From NCBI GenBank assembly GCA_023228245.1, contig JALOBN010000001.1:62908-104346 (forward strand): a DNA stretch of 41,439 nt, written 5' to 3'. The notes under the pieces were generated by a model. That model had not been told where the DNA came from. It saw only the letters and a list, made by a program, of their open reading frames with translations, and searched no databases. Within the stretch, counting starts at the first letter, position 1; every line of letters starts with the position of its first letter. Both the position numbers and the translations under genes were made by a program. Source of the stretch: Candidatus Pacearchaeota archaeon. GTDB lineage: Archaea > Nanoarchaeota > Nanoarchaeia > Pacearchaeales > GW2011-AR1. This document shows positions 21,073 through 28,740 of the stretch, piece after piece.

Positions 21073-21473
21073 GACATTACCTTCCTTCCACTTCCACTCA
21101 CCAACTTCTCTATCACAGAATCTTGTTCAACCAGCTTTGCCCGAGCTGCCTCTAATGCACGCCGAAATTGATTGTTCTGAAACTCAAGAACACCATTAAC
21201 CTCATCAAGTTTAGCGTAAGCTTCTCGCGCCATATTCAACTTGCGAGCGAAATAACCCATTGTCGTTACATTATCTAGATTTGCATATCTAGCATTCAAC
21301 AATAGCTCATTCTGATCCTCAAGTACCGCTATCCGCCGCCGCCCCGCCGGCTCCCACGCCTCCCACGCCTCCCCACGTGGTCCAAAATCATGACCCGCCG
21401 GCCGTATCACATGATCTACCCCAAGCCCCATCGCCTCCATCATCTCCCGTACCAGATTCTTAGGCTTAGACAT
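21066..21473 (-). CDS. Coiled-coil protein, 135 aa
   Basis: The ATG at 21473 (MSKPKNLVREMMEAMG) has GGGAA 3 nt upstream. A repeated EAWEAWEP segment comes from a short tandem DNA repeat. From residue 50 the protein is a long helix (EDQNELLLNARYANLD, EFQNNQFRRALEAARAKL). Probably an oligomeric scaffold or regulator; no family assigned. Confidence 0.65.
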   Translation of the reverse strand: MSKPKNLVREMMEAMGLGVDHVIRPAGHDFGPRGEAWEAWEPAGRRRIAVLEDQNELLLNARYANLDNVTTMGYFARKLNMAREAYAKLDEVNGVLEFQNNQFRRALEAARAKLVEQDSVIEKLVSGSGRKVMSC

Positions 21474-21547
21474 AACTTCCCATCCCCCTTCTACCACCTT
21501 TCTCCCCAAACTTGAAGCCCTTTCTGCTCTAAACTACATCTCCCCAC

Positions 21548-21649
21548 TCAACACTGCCCAACTTCCCGCCCAATCATCCTCCCTCCTAACTCCGCCCGCT
21601 TCTCCCTTATCATCTCCTCCATTCCTGCCGGCGGATGTACCCACCCCAT
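21548..21649 (-). CDS. 33-aa peptide
   Basis: MGWVHPPAGMEEMIREKRAE and a basic end. It starts 7 nt after the stop of the upstream gene and is made of very G-rich codons like its neighbours. Real translation is likely; function unknown. The remaining 75 nt to the next gene hold nothing else. Confidence 0.5.
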   Translation of the reverse strand: MGWVHPPAGMEEMIREKRAELGGRMIGREVGQC

Positions 21650-21655
21650 CTTAAC

Positions 21656-21922
21656 CTACTCTTCATCACACTTCATCATCCTCAACATACCTACTCTCGT
21701 TGGCATCCTTATAAACTCCTCCAAATCCGCCCTGAAATCTTCCGGCGCATCTTCCATCATCTCCCGCAATGTCCCCTCATTACATACCACCGCTATCGAC
21801 TCCGTCACAAATCTATACAACTCCTCTATCCCATACCCTGCTATCCGCGCCGTAATATACCTCACTCCCAATTCCCGGTTCAATGGATCCCCTGCGCCCA
21901 ATAACTCTCCTATGTGTTTCAT
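21656..21922 (-). CDS. Hypothetical helical protein, 88 aa
   Basis: Helical acidic product (GEGTLREMMEDAPEDF-like central part, ADLEEFIRMPTRVGML). The start overlaps the TGA of the upstream 30-aa gene. AAGGGATATTTGG precedes the ATG. Unrecognised. Confidence 0.65.
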   Translation of the reverse strand: MKHIGELLGAGDPLNRELGVRYITARIAGYGIEELYRFVTESIAVVCNEGTLREMMEDAPEDFRADLEEFIRMPTRVGMLRMMKCDEE

Positions 21923-22011
21923 CCAAATATCCCTTCTATAATTTCCCCAATGAATTCAACTATTCCCTCTATTACTTCACCCACAATATCCACCAAACTC
22001 CACTCCCTCAT
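21919..22011 (-). CDS. 30-aa amphipathic peptide at head of the minus arm
   Basis: MREWSLVDIVGEVIEGIVEF continues with GEII and EGIFG, a regular amphipathic helix with repeats of (V/I)xGE(V/I)IEG. Its stop overlaps the next ATG. The promoter -10 ends 6 nt before the ATG, so the message is probably leaderless. It could bind membranes or a helical partner. Confidence 0.55.
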   Translation of the reverse strand: MREWSLVDIVGEVIEGIVEFIGEIIEGIFG

Positions 22012-22017
22012 CTCCCC

Positions 22018-22047
22018 ATTCTATCACCTTACACCCCGATCCGTCAA
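22018..22047 (-). promoter_or_regulatory. Sigma70-like promoter of the minus arm
   Basis: Minus-strand TTGACG (22047-22042), 18 nt, TAGAAT (22023-22018). The start would fall at or within a base or two of the ATG at 22011. Confidence 0.45.
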
Positions 22048-22729
22048 TGCTTACATCTAACTACGCAATATCATTCACCTTTTCTCTCCTTTCCGAATTA
22101 CCCCGGACGCACGGCATAACGTAGTTATTCTGGGACAACCATCTATTGTGAGATATGGTATTGTTCAATTGACATCGCTCCTTTTACCAAAAAACCAAAG
22201 ACCTAGACCAATTTCCTTCCCACCAAGCCCCACTTCATCCCATTTTACGACATTCAGCCCTCAAACATCAACACCAAACCAATCGCATCCAACCCAATAA
22301 ATAATCTTCTTTGGTAAAAATAGGTAAGACAAAAACACCCACCATCATCAACATCTGCCTATGATAACAACACAGGAGAATACAAGAACCCGAAGGTAAT
22401 GATAACAACAGCAGCCAGAAGAAGAGAGGTGGTAGAAGAAGCATAGGGAGAAATAGCATACAAGAAGATGGACCAGAGGAGAACCGCAGCCAGAAGACAA
22501 CAGGGAGATTTGCCAGTAGTAAGATCTGCCAGATGTACCTTTTAGGGTGGCCCGGCCGGTCAGCCAGCCCGCTCACCCTATACCCCCTACAATCCATCCC
22601 GCCAGCCGCTTTCCCTATCTCCGATTCATCGACCGAAGATTCCGAGGGAAAAGTATTGGTGAGACGACGGTTCGACTGATTCACTTTCGTTCTGTTTCGT
22701 TTCATAATTTATGTTTTGGAGTTATCACC
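22048..22729. other. Divergent control region, possible replication origin
   Basis: 680 nt between the two arms without a convincing gene. It holds a TTTTTACCAAAGAA element on the minus strand (22307-22320), a plus-strand purine-rich tract (22361-22510) with exact 12-mer pairs ATGATAACAACA (22361, 22399) and GCAGCCAGAAGA (22411, 22486), near-repeats GATTTGCCAG/GATCTGCCAG (22507, 22523), and a stem TAGGGTG...CACCCTA (22543-22580). Left of it the plus strand is pyrimidine-rich, so skew flips here. A hydrophobic minus frame at 22268-22705 is a by-product of the purine tract. Confidence 0.5.
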
Positions 22730-23185
22730 ATGACCAAGAAGAATACTGCTTCGAAGTTCGCCTCGTCAGTTGCCCCCACCCTGACCGCTTCCAAGCCGGC
22801 TCCGACCGCAGTTGTTGCTCCCGCTACCATCGGCAACATGACCCAAGCTGACCTCGTGGCGCTCATTGCCCAGACCGTTGCTGCTACCCTGGCTGCCTCG
22901 GCAACTCCAGCTAAGAAACCTGCTGCGGCCAAGAAGCCAGCGGTTGTTCCGGCCACCAAGCCTGCTCCGACCGCGAAGCCTGCTGATGGGCAGTCCAAGT
23001 CGGCCGCCTATATCGCACGCTGCAACGTTGACCCCAAGGTCGTCAAAGGGCACTTGGCAAACGCGTACCGTGCAGGTCAAGCAGCGCAAGCTGGTGACCG
23101 CACTGCAATCGGCTCCGGTCGCTACAAGAACGCCTACAATGCAACCCTGATCAGCGCCGGCCTCCCAGCTTTCTACGCCGCATAA
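22730..23185 (+). CDS. Ala/Lys/Pro-rich protein, histone H1-like linker
   Basis: The first gene of the plus arm (GGAG 10 nt upstream). The N-terminal 100 residues are Ala/Pro/Thr-rich with KKPAAAKKPA repeats like the tails of bacterial histone-like and phage DNA-compacting proteins. The C-terminal 50 residues (SAAYIARCNVDPKVVKGHLA, TAIGSGRYKNAYNATLI) look like a small folded domain. Abundant, nucleic-acid-binding product likely (inference). It is followed by a strong terminator. Confidence 0.7.
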   Translation: MTKKNTASKFASSVAPTLTASKPAPTAVVAPATIGNMTQADLVALIAQTVAATLAASATPAKKPAAAKKPAVVPATKPAPTAKPADGQSKSAAYIARCNVDPKVVKGHLANAYRAGQAAQAGDRTAIGSGRYKNAYNATLISAGLPAFYAA

Positions 23186-23207
23186 TTGCAACATACCCCA
23201 CTCGAAG

Positions 23208-23247
23208 CCACCTGCCTTGTGAGCAGGTGGCTTTTGGCGTTTAAGAG
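23208..23247 (+). terminator. Hairpin plus GGCGTTTAAGAG cassette
   Basis: CCACCTGC (23208-23215) pairs with GCAGGTGG (23223-23230), then CTTTTGGCGTTTAAGAG. It ends the 22730 gene; TTTAAG begins the leader of the 23284 gene. Confidence 0.7.
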
Positions 23248-23283
23248 GGCTTCACTCGCCTTTTCACACACAAGGAACACACC

Positions 23284-24429
23284 ATGAAACCTGCAATGAC
23301 CGATGTTACTTTAGCTCTTATCGCCGAAACCGAAGAGAAGCCCGTCAAGGAGCTGGCTCCGTTCGCTACGGCACTCACAGTTTTCCGTGCGCGCGATACC
23401 GAAGGCAATCCAATTCCCCGCCGCTTCACCTGCACCGCCGAAGGTTATGACTTGCACGAGTACAGTGCTACTGCCGGAACGCAATTCGCTGCTGAACGTG
23501 GGCTTCGCCGCCAGTTCGAGATGCTAGGCTGGTCGGTTGTTTGGACGGCCGTTCGTGATTATACGAACGGCGAACCTGAGATTGAGTCTGTCGAGTCGGT
23601 CTTCGTTGCACCGCGCGAAGTTCCGAACTTGGAGCCAGGCAAGAACCTGCACACTCCGGCCACCGACACTGACGAACCCGGTGAGCACGAAGCTCCGGAG
23701 CATGGGCTGACACACCGGCTCCCCAAACTTGACAACGGCCGAGTGACTCCGGTCTCCGACCCCGAGTGCTACAAGGCCATCTACTTCGCCGCGTTCACGC
23801 TTGCATCCAATGGGTTCGTAAGCCCGTTCACGCAGGATAAGGCACTTTACGATCTAGGCGAAAAGTCAGGCGTAGAGGGGCGTGGACGTACGCTCCGAAG
23901 GCACATTGCTCAGGTCATGGCATCCGGTGAAGCTGGCGTAAGCGTTGGCATCCCGGCCGTAGCGGTTGACCCTTGGGCACTGATTGACGGTCAGTCCGAT
24001 GCACGCTGGATCCGAGTGTTGCATCTACCGGACCCTACAACCAAAGGCGCACGCAAAGGTGACGGAGAACGCCGCGAAGCATTCTCAACCAACCTATCCG
24101 GATTGCCTGCTACCGAACGTGCACGCATGTGGCTGGAACGCCGCGAGGCGAATCGCTACGTAGGCACCAAGGGCCGGAACACTGTAGGAGCCAAAGCCGA
24201 ACGTACTCAGATCCGGTTGCAATGCCACTTGGCTGCCAAAGCAGCCAAGGATATTGCGATAGCATCTGGTGAGGATGAGGGGACTGCCGACCTACAATAC
24301 AAGTGGGTGTATGCAGCGACCGCCCGGAACCTCGGAGAATTGCACACAGTGTTCGAAACTCAACTAGCCGAACAAGGCGTAACCGAGCAGATGATTCTTG
24401 ACTACGCAGCTGCGCAAAAAGCAGCATAA
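23284..24429 (+). CDS. Hypothetical protein, 381 aa
   Basis: Large acidic protein without a recognised domain. Blocks seen: an N-terminal strand-rich part (LTVFRARDTEGNPIPRRFTC), an acidic linker (TDTDEPGEHEAPEH), a central helical part (YKAIYFAAFTLASNGFV) and a C-terminal helical region (LQCHLAAKAAKDIAIASGED). ATG 23284 has AAGGA 9 nt upstream. The monocistronic setting with its own terminator-TTTAAG leader suggests high expression. Confidence 0.75.
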   Translation: MKPAMTDVTLALIAETEEKPVKELAPFATALTVFRARDTEGNPIPRRFTCTAEGYDLHEYSATAGTQFAAERGLRRQFEMLGWSVVWTAVRDYTNGEPEIESVESVFVAPREVPNLEPGKNLHTPATDTDEPGEHEAPEHGLTHRLPKLDNGRVTPVSDPECYKAIYFAAFTLASNGFVSPFTQDKALYDLGEKSGVEGRGRTLRRHIAQVMASGEAGVSVGIPAVAVDPWALIDGQSDARWIRVLHLPDPTTKGARKGDGERREAFSTNLSGLPATERARMWLERREANRYVGTKGRNTVGAKAERTQIRLQCHLAAKAAKDIAIASGEDEGTADLQYKWVYAATARNLGELHTVFETQLAEQGVTEQMILDYAAAQKAA

Positions 24430-24442
24430 GTAGGAGTCAACT

Positions 24443-24517
24443 ATGGCAACCATTGAGAGTGTGAGCGTTCTCGGATGGATCGGTTTCGCAGTTTATTTGA
24501 TATTTGCTACGCAGTAA
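24443..24517 (+). CDS. 24-aa membrane peptide
   Basis: MATIESVSVLGWIGFAVYLI followed by FATQ; one hydrophobic helix. TAGGAG precedes ATG 24443 by 8 nt. It lies between two real genes. Confidence 0.55.
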   Translation: MATIESVSVLGWIGFAVYLIFATQ

Positions 24518-24530
24518 AGGAATAGGTCAT

Positions 24531-24761
24531 ATGAAGCATAACGTATACACGGTATCAGAGGATGGTCGGATCGTCATCGATGGCGTACCTCACACACTTG
24601 CTGAGGCGCGAGAGTTCAAGGATAAGATCCTAACTGAGGTCTGTGCGCTGGAGGTGCTCGCAGGCTCGCGTGGGTTTTCTCATTCAGACTTGCATGAGAA
24701 AACCCAGGAATCGCGAGGTCATGCCTTCACCGATTGGGTAAGACGATGCCTGCGTAGTTGA
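24531..24761 (+). CDS. Hypothetical protein, 76 aa
   Basis: N-terminal beta hairpin (YTVSEDGRIVIDGVPHTLAE) and helix. AAAGG lies 12 nt before the ATG. Related in style to other small plus-arm orphans. Unrecognised. Confidence 0.65.
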   Translation: MKHNVYTVSEDGRIVIDGVPHTLAEAREFKDKILTEVCALEVLAGSRGFSHSDLHEKTQESRGHAFTDWVRRCLRS

Positions 24762-24799
24762 TAATACTAATTGCTTGTGTGTGAATCATGTGATGCAAA

Positions 24800-24838
24800 G
24801 CCCGGAACCGTAAGGTTCCGGGCTTTTGGCATTTAAGA
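24800..24838 (+). terminator. Hairpin plus GGCATTTAAGAAG cassette
   Basis: GCCCGGAACC (24800-24809), loop GTAA, GGTTCCGGGC (24814-24823), TTTT, then GGCATTTAAGA. The strongest stem of the series. Confidence 0.8.
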
Positions 24839-25114
24839 AGTATGTAACATCACACCTCGGGAACAAAATATGAATATCCTCATCAGGCTACCTATTCAGG
24901 AATTGTAAATAGTTCCGGTGGGCCGAAGATAGGATATTCGGTTGGTGGGATGAGTACCCCCGGGGGTCGAAAGGAAAAGTTTTCGTTTTTGCCCAGAATA
25001 TCCCAGGTACCTAGGTCCACCACCCCAAGCCTAATACCCCCTATCCACTACAGTAGGCGCATGTAGGCAAACACACAATCTCCGCATAGTTCAGCAATAT
25101 AGGAAGGACACACC
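24839..25114. other. 276-nt structured intergenic leader
   Basis: No good gene (only a 12-codon frame at 24870). It contains a 12-bp palindrome ACCCCCGGGGGT (24956-24967), an inverted pair GGATATTC (about 24932) / GAATATCC (about 24995), complementary GGTGGG and CCACCACC blocks, and AGGTACCTAGG. It may fold into a long leader for the 25115 gene. Confidence 0.4.
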
Positions 25115-25339
25115 ATGTCAATCATTCTATTCCCGTTCAAGTTGTTAGCGATGATCTTCGGCGGTTTGGGCAAGGGCATCGGACTGGTAGTTGCCGGTCT
25201 GGTAGCTGCAGTCATCGTCCGCTATGCCTTATGCGTGTATGCTTGGAACGCAGGCGACGCACACATCACTGGCCCGGTTCTGTTCTGGTCAATGGTTGCG
25301 GCATTCGTGCTGACGCTGATTGCCGGGAACTCGAAGTAA
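25115..25339 (+). CDS. Membrane protein with two spans, 74 aa
   Basis: Hydrophobic helices at about residues 4-30 (Gly-rich, LLAMIFGGLGKGIGLVVAGL) and 50-70 (GPVLFWSMVAAFVLTLIAG). AGGAAGGA precedes the ATG. The build is compatible with a holin-like or pore protein, but no family match is seen. Confidence 0.7.
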   Translation: MSIILFPFKLLAMIFGGLGKGIGLVVAGLVAAVIVRYALCVYAWNAGDAHITGPVLFWSMVAAFVLTLIAGNSK

Positions 25340-25340
25340 C

Positions 25341-25490
25341 ATGGTCCCGCAGCAAACAACAGCGGAAACGATTCGGGCGGAGATGCCTGAGTTGGGAGCG
25401 AACATGGCGCAGGCGTTAGCAATCCTGGCCAAGGTGAGTGTGGCTGTGCAGTTGCAAAAATCTAAATCACTAGGAGACCCGAGAATTTGA
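25341..25490 (+). CDS. Hypothetical protein, 49 aa
   Basis: One nt after the membrane-protein stop. Helical (ETIRAEMPELGANMAQALAI). The end of the gene overlaps a stem-loop (25477-25498). Confidence 0.5.
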   Translation: MVPQQTTAETIRAEMPELGANMAQALAILAKVSVAVQLQKSKSLGDPRI

Positions 25491-25498
25491 TCTCGGGT
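25477..25498 (+). promoter_or_regulatory. Stem-loop directly before gene 25506
   Basis: ACCCGAGA (25477-25484) pairs with TCTCGGGT (25491-25498); GGTTCGAAAC follows up to the ATG. No T-run, so it is more likely a translational control or processing hairpin than a terminator. There is no ribosome site between it and ATG 25506. Confidence 0.5.
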
Positions 25499-25505
25499 TC
25501 GAAAC

Positions 25506-26303
25506 ATGAAAAAGCCAATTGAATCAATCGTTCGCGGTACTATCGAGATCTCGTCCTTCCAATTCAGCCTTGAGGTCACAGAGAATGTGGTGTGGTTGTC
25601 ACGTACGATGCGCGGCGTCGTGTCCGGGCTACTCGGTGTGTCTACAGGTGACATTGACGTCGTGGTAATTGATGACTTCTTCGTTGGTCGGGGCCGATGG
25701 GTCCAGGTTTTGGAAGTTTCGAACAAGACTGGCAAGTTTGACGGCGCTCAACGTATTCGTCTGCTATTCCGTTTGCTCCCGGAGGAACAGGCGCGCGATT
25801 TGAGGCCTGTCACTATTGACGTATCGGCCGATGACACGGTTCCTTGCACGGTCACCGTGCGTGACAGATTTGCTGGGAAAGAGGTGCTCTGGCAGCAGTC
25901 CTTTGCTCGCTACTCGCACCGACTCACCGATCCGGTTCGTGCCGCGGATATCTTGACGTGGCACTGGACCAGATACTATCGCTTTCTCCCGTGGTGCGAC
26001 GTTGAGGACTTGGCGCGTGACTTTGGGGCGGAGGCTGTTGGCCTTACCTTGAGCGAGGCCAACCGATTCGCTTCGCGACAGCTCTATCAGAGGGCTCGTG
26101 ATCAGGGATGGCATAAGTTGACTCTGCGTGAACAGTCTCGCTGGGGACTGAAGGGACAGTGGCATCGAGATGAAGATTATGTTGCCGCGCACGCAAAGGT
26201 TGGGGAACCAAACGGAGCATCAGAAGCCACAAATCGGGCCTCGCGTACCAACGGTAGGCTCGACGCCTACGAAGACCACCAAGGCCACTTTACCTTGAGT
26301 TAG
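25506..26303 (+). CDS. Hypothetical protein, 265 aa
   Basis: Soluble alpha/beta protein, unrecognised. Segments such as TGDIDVVVIDDFFVGRG and PDPVRAADILTWHW-like blocks with many Trp/Arg in the C-terminal half (RYYRFLPWCDVEDLARDF) suggest a compact enzyme-like or DNA-binding protein. No catalytic motif can be named. Translation seems to depend on the upstream stem-loop. Confidence 0.65.
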   Translation: MKKPIESIVRGTIEISSFQFSLEVTENVVWLSRTMRGVVSGLLGVSTGDIDVVVIDDFFVGRGRWVQVLEVSNKTGKFDGAQRIRLLFRLLPEEQARDLRPVTIDVSADDTVPCTVTVRDRFAGKEVLWQQSFARYSHRLTDPVRAADILTWHWTRYYRFLPWCDVEDLARDFGAEAVGLTLSEANRFASRQLYQRARDQGWHKLTLREQSRWGLKGQWHRDEDYVAAHAKVGEPNGASEATNRASRTNGRLDAYEDHQGHFTLS

Positions 26304-26353
26304 TTCAATTCTCTCGACGAAAAAGGACAAGTAATTGAATTCTTTGGAAAATT

Positions 26354-26400
26354 CCAGGGTACCTGGTTAGCAGACCCCAATCCTTAAAGGGCTTAGCGTA
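26354..26400 (+). promoter_or_regulatory. CCAGG-GTA-CCTGG hairpin and leader of 26431
   Basis: A 5-bp perfect stem (26354-26366) follows a TTCTTTGGAAAA variant element (about 26340) and precedes CCTTAAAGGG. The 127-nt gap has no gene. Confidence 0.35.
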
Positions 26401-26430
26401 AGAAACATTAACACCAAGAGGGAGGTGCTC

Positions 26431-26634
26431 ATGTCAAACAAGGCACCAGATTCAGCCTGTGAGCATTGTGAGCGTGCCAGTGAACGATTGAGAAAGGCTG
26501 CGGAACTACTGGAAAAAACCGATGAGCTTAGATTGTCCGTGGCACGTATAAATGTCAGCTTGCCACCACCGAAGCGTACATCATCAGTTGTTCTGATTCG
26601 AGACGTAAATGGAGACTTGAGAGTCAAAGATTGA
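26431..26634 (+). CDS. Hypothetical coiled-coil protein, 67 aa
   Basis: GGGAGG lies 5 nt before the ATG. CEHCERASERLRKAAELLEK gives a CxxC followed by a charged coiled coil; the last third has a strand (SVVLIRDVNGDLRVKD). Unrecognised. Confidence 0.6.
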   Translation: MSNKAPDSACEHCERASERLRKAAELLEKTDELRLSVARINVSLPPPKRTSSVVLIRDVNGDLRVKD

Positions 26635-26672
26635 AACCTAGAGCCCTGAACTGAGAGTTTGGGGCTTTGGGC

Positions 26673-26715
26673 ATGCCTGCTTCCCGTAACAAGGAAGCAG
26701 GCATTTGGCATTTAA
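26673..26715 (+). terminator. Hairpin plus GGCATTTAAGAG cassette
   Basis: ATGCCTGCTTCC (26673-26684) pairs perfectly with GGAAGCAGGCAT (26693-26704), followed by TTGGCATTTAAGAG. Confidence 0.75.
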
Positions 26716-26750
26716 GAGAAGGATGAAGCCGAAATAATAAAACTTCTACC

Positions 26751-26761
26751 TTCTTTGATAA
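26751..26761 (+). promoter_or_regulatory. TTCTTTGATAA variant element
   Basis: One base differs from TTCTTTGGTAA; it lies 30 nt upstream of ATG 26792 in the same orientation as the copies at 1361 and 39197 relative to their genes. Confidence 0.35.
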
Positions 26762-26791
26762 CATACCGCAAACATTGGAGATAACAACATC

Positions 26792-27304
26792 ATGTCAAAG
26801 CACAATCGTCCGGTTCTCACGCAGTCAGCAATCATCGACCTCAAGGGGCGAAAGGTTGGGACAGAGGATCTTGAGCAAGCTGCTCTACTGCTGCAATGGG
26901 CGGAACAATCTGGCTACAAGGGCAGCGACCTGACTGTTGCAACGGCAGTGGCGGGAGGGCTTCGCGTTGCTGTTGAGATGGCAGAACGCGGCGAACATGA
27001 GAAGGCAGCTAAACAAGCAGGGAACTGTTTGTGGACGTTGAAAAAGAACCGCGAACTCTGCACTAAGCAGAATCGTCGCAATCTTGGGAGAATTGATGTG
27101 GTGTGCCGCGATGATCGAACGAGAAAGCTCGGGAATATTGTGGAGTGGTTTGCTGGGGTACATTCACGCATTCACGATCAAATTGAAGCGGCGAAGGCTA
27201 CCGAAGCCGAGGAGTTGGCGAATCTGGAGATGGAATCTTTGCAGTTCGCGGCGAGTGTTGCAACGGGTGTGGAGCTTCAGGAGAACAAGGTCAAGGCCGC
27301 CTAA
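26792..27304 (+). CDS. Hypothetical helical protein, 170 aa
   Basis: A mostly alpha-helical protein with TPR-like spacing (GTEDLEQAALLLQWAEQSGY, AVEMAERGEHEKAAKQAGNC). A similar segment occurs in the 19378-19785 product. The C-terminal helix is acidic. Possibly a protein-binding adaptor. TGGAGATAACAACATC leads to the ATG. Confidence 0.65.
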   Translation: MSKHNRPVLTQSAIIDLKGRKVGTEDLEQAALLLQWAEQSGYKGSDLTVATAVAGGLRVAVEMAERGEHEKAAKQAGNCLWTLKKNRELCTKQNRRNLGRIDVVCRDDRTRKLGNIVEWFAGVHSRIHDQIEAAKATEAEELANLEMESLQFAASVATGVELQENKVKAA

Positions 27305-27423
27305 TGGCCAAGTTCATCATCGACTTGGAGTCTGAGCCTAGTGAAAGCGGGTTTAGTAAGCTGATGAAGTTCGTATTCTGGATGGTTGTCATCGGGGCAA
27401 TACTTCGGATGTGCGCACACTAG
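27304..27423 (+). CDS. 39-aa single-span membrane protein
   Basis: TAATG overlap with the previous gene. Acidic N-terminus, then a helix (LMKFVFWMVVIGAILRMCAH). Confidence 0.6.
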   Translation: MAKFIIDLESEPSESGFSKLMKFVFWMVVIGAILRMCAH

Positions 27424-27463
27424 TACTCGCACACTACTAGCAAACCAGAATAGCTCAAGCCCG

Positions 27464-27503
27464 GCTCGTTGCATTCAGTTGCAGCGAGCTATGGGCATTT
27501 AAG
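27464..27503 (+). terminator. Hairpin plus GGGCATTTAAGAAGG cassette
   Basis: GCTCGTTGCA (27464-27473) pairs with TGCAGCGAGC (27480-27489, one G-U), then TATGGGCATTTAAGA. A second small stem AGGGC...GCCCT (27505-27520) follows at the likely 5' end of the next transcript. Confidence 0.7.
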
Positions 27504-27548
27504 AAGGGCACGGGAGCCCTAACAACAATTCGTGAAAGGTTTAGGATC

Positions 27549-27950
27549 ATGAACAAGTACATTGCGATTTTGAGTATGGCGGTTGGAATTGGCGTGTTTG
27601 CGGGAGCAGTTACCATCGCAACGCCTAGTCCAGTGTTGAGACTGACCGAGGATAGCAAGCTAAGCGCCGAGTATGATGCACCGATTGCAAGCTTCCTGGG
27701 CAGTGTACCTAATAGCAAGGGCATGGCGCATCCGGTCCGCACAGCCAAACGTGTTGATAGTGCTAGCGTCTCGGCGCAGAGTTCTGATGAGCCAACATTC
27801 GGTCAGTTTTCAACACGCGAAGCGATGAATTATCAAACGGTGAGTCATCATTCTCGCACGCCAACGGTCCGCCAAGCAGTGCCAGTGAAGCGAGTAGTTC
27901 CAATTGTGCACGTGATAATTGGTGAGATCACATATGGAGCAGGGCTGTAA
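27549..27950 (+). CDS. Secreted or membrane-anchored protein, 133 aa
   Basis: A signal-peptide-like N-terminus (NKYIAILSMAVGIGVFAGAV) is followed by a Ser/Thr/Val-rich, low-complexity mature part. No Cys. Likely periplasmic or inner-membrane anchored. Its leader carries AAAGG 14 nt before the ATG. Confidence 0.65.
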   Translation: MNKYIAILSMAVGIGVFAGAVTIATPSPVLRLTEDSKLSAEYDAPIASFLGSVPNSKGMAHPVRTAKRVDSASVSAQSSDEPTFGQFSTREAMNYQTVSHHSRTPTVRQAVPVKRVVPIVHVIIGEITYGAGL

Positions 27951-28048
27951 CCATCTGGCCCCGGAAAGGAACTTCATTTCGTCGTGATCCGCCGCGACTG
28001 CCTACCGAGTTCGAAATAGCGGCAGTCTGGATGCTGGAGAGTATCTAA
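27934..28048 (+). pseudogene. Possible small gene broken by a +1 shift
   Basis: ATG 27934 gives MEQGCNHLAPERNF and stops at 27987. The +1 frame continues RRDPPRLPTEFEIAAVWMLE to a TAA that overlaps the ATG at 28048 (TAATG), a typical coupling. As at 7209 and 35909, one extra base would explain it. Confidence 0.35.
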
Positions 28049-28095
28049 TGATTGACAATCAACTGACTACATGGTCTGTCAGGAGGTATAGATTC

Positions 28096-28416
28096 ATGCA
28101 ATTTCCAACGATTCACAACAACGGTTCTGACCCTGCCAAGTTGATTGAAGAGTTTCTCGATGCGTCCGAAGCGCTTCGCGAAGCAATCGACTTTCTAGAA
28201 GGTGGTTGCGGGCCACATGCTCGGGACTACTTCGACATGCAACCCACGGCAAACTTCGAGGCTGCGAGTGCAGAGCATACGGCACGGCTTCAAGCGCTCA
28301 TCAAGGTTCGTGGGGAGTTGCTATCTCTTGCTGACAATGTGCAGGCTCAAGTAGATGAACGGGAAGCGGCTCGGTTGGTTCATCGGGCAGAGCTGAACAC
28401 GGTAGTAGACAAGTAA
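28096..28416 (+). CDS. Hypothetical helical protein, 106 aa
   Basis: A strong AGGAGG lies 9 nt before ATG 28096; an in-frame ATG at 28048 would add 16 residues. The product is helical (LIEEFLDASEALREAIDFLE, RLQALIKVRGELLSLADNVQ), likely a coiled-coil dimer. Unrecognised. Confidence 0.65.
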   Translation: MQFPTIHNNGSDPAKLIEEFLDASEALREAIDFLEGGCGPHARDYFDMQPTANFEAASAEHTARLQALIKVRGELLSLADNVQAQVDEREAARLVHRAELNTVVDK

Positions 28417-28431
28417 CAAGTGATTGCCAAG

Positions 28432-28470
28432 GCTCGTTCTCGAAAGGGAGCGGGCTTTCGGCATTTAAGA
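28432..28470 (+). terminator. Hairpin plus GGCATTTAAGA cassette
   Basis: GCTCGTTCTC (28432-28441), loop GAAA, GGGAGCGGGC (28446-28455, with G-U pairs), TTTC, then GGCATTTAAGA. A second stem AGAG-GGC...GCC-CTCT follows (28468-28490). Confidence 0.7.
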
Positions 28471-28505
28471 GAAGGCAACATCGCCTCTCTAAGGAAAAGG
28501 TAACA

Positions 28506-28739
28506 ATGGCAAACGGCAACACGAAGATTCAAGAGCAAACTATCACGGTTGGCAATCGCCGGATGATCATCTCTGAGGAGGGCATCTGGGTAGATAGCCT
28601 GAATCCGAACGGTACGGTTGATAGTTCGGTAGCGGTTGCATGGGAAGAGTTGGCAACTCACGAAGCTGACTCGTACATGAGCTTGTACGAGGTCATCCGG
28701 GGTGAAGACAATCTGCCGGCACTTCGCAAGGCAGGGTGA
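28506..28739 (+). CDS. Hypothetical protein, 77 aa
   Basis: Beta-rich start (EQTITVGNRRMIISEEGIWV) and short helical end. AAAAGG is 6 nt before the ATG. A small single-domain orphan. Confidence 0.65.
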   Translation: MANGNTKIQEQTITVGNRRMIISEEGIWVDSLNPNGTVDSSVAVAWEELATHEADSYMSLYEVIRGEDNLPALRKAG

Positions 28740-28740
28740 A

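Noticed and set aside
22268..22705. 145-aa hydrophobic minus-strand frame
   Set aside because: Its Leu/Phe/Pro-rich sequence is what any antisense of the plus-strand purine tract gives, it has no ribosome site, and it spans repeats and a hairpin.
25477..25506. tRNA-like GGTTCGAAAC next to a stem
   Set aside because: There is no matching T-stem closing on the 3' side, no acceptor stem and no CCA; the stem belongs to a simple hairpin before ATG 25506.
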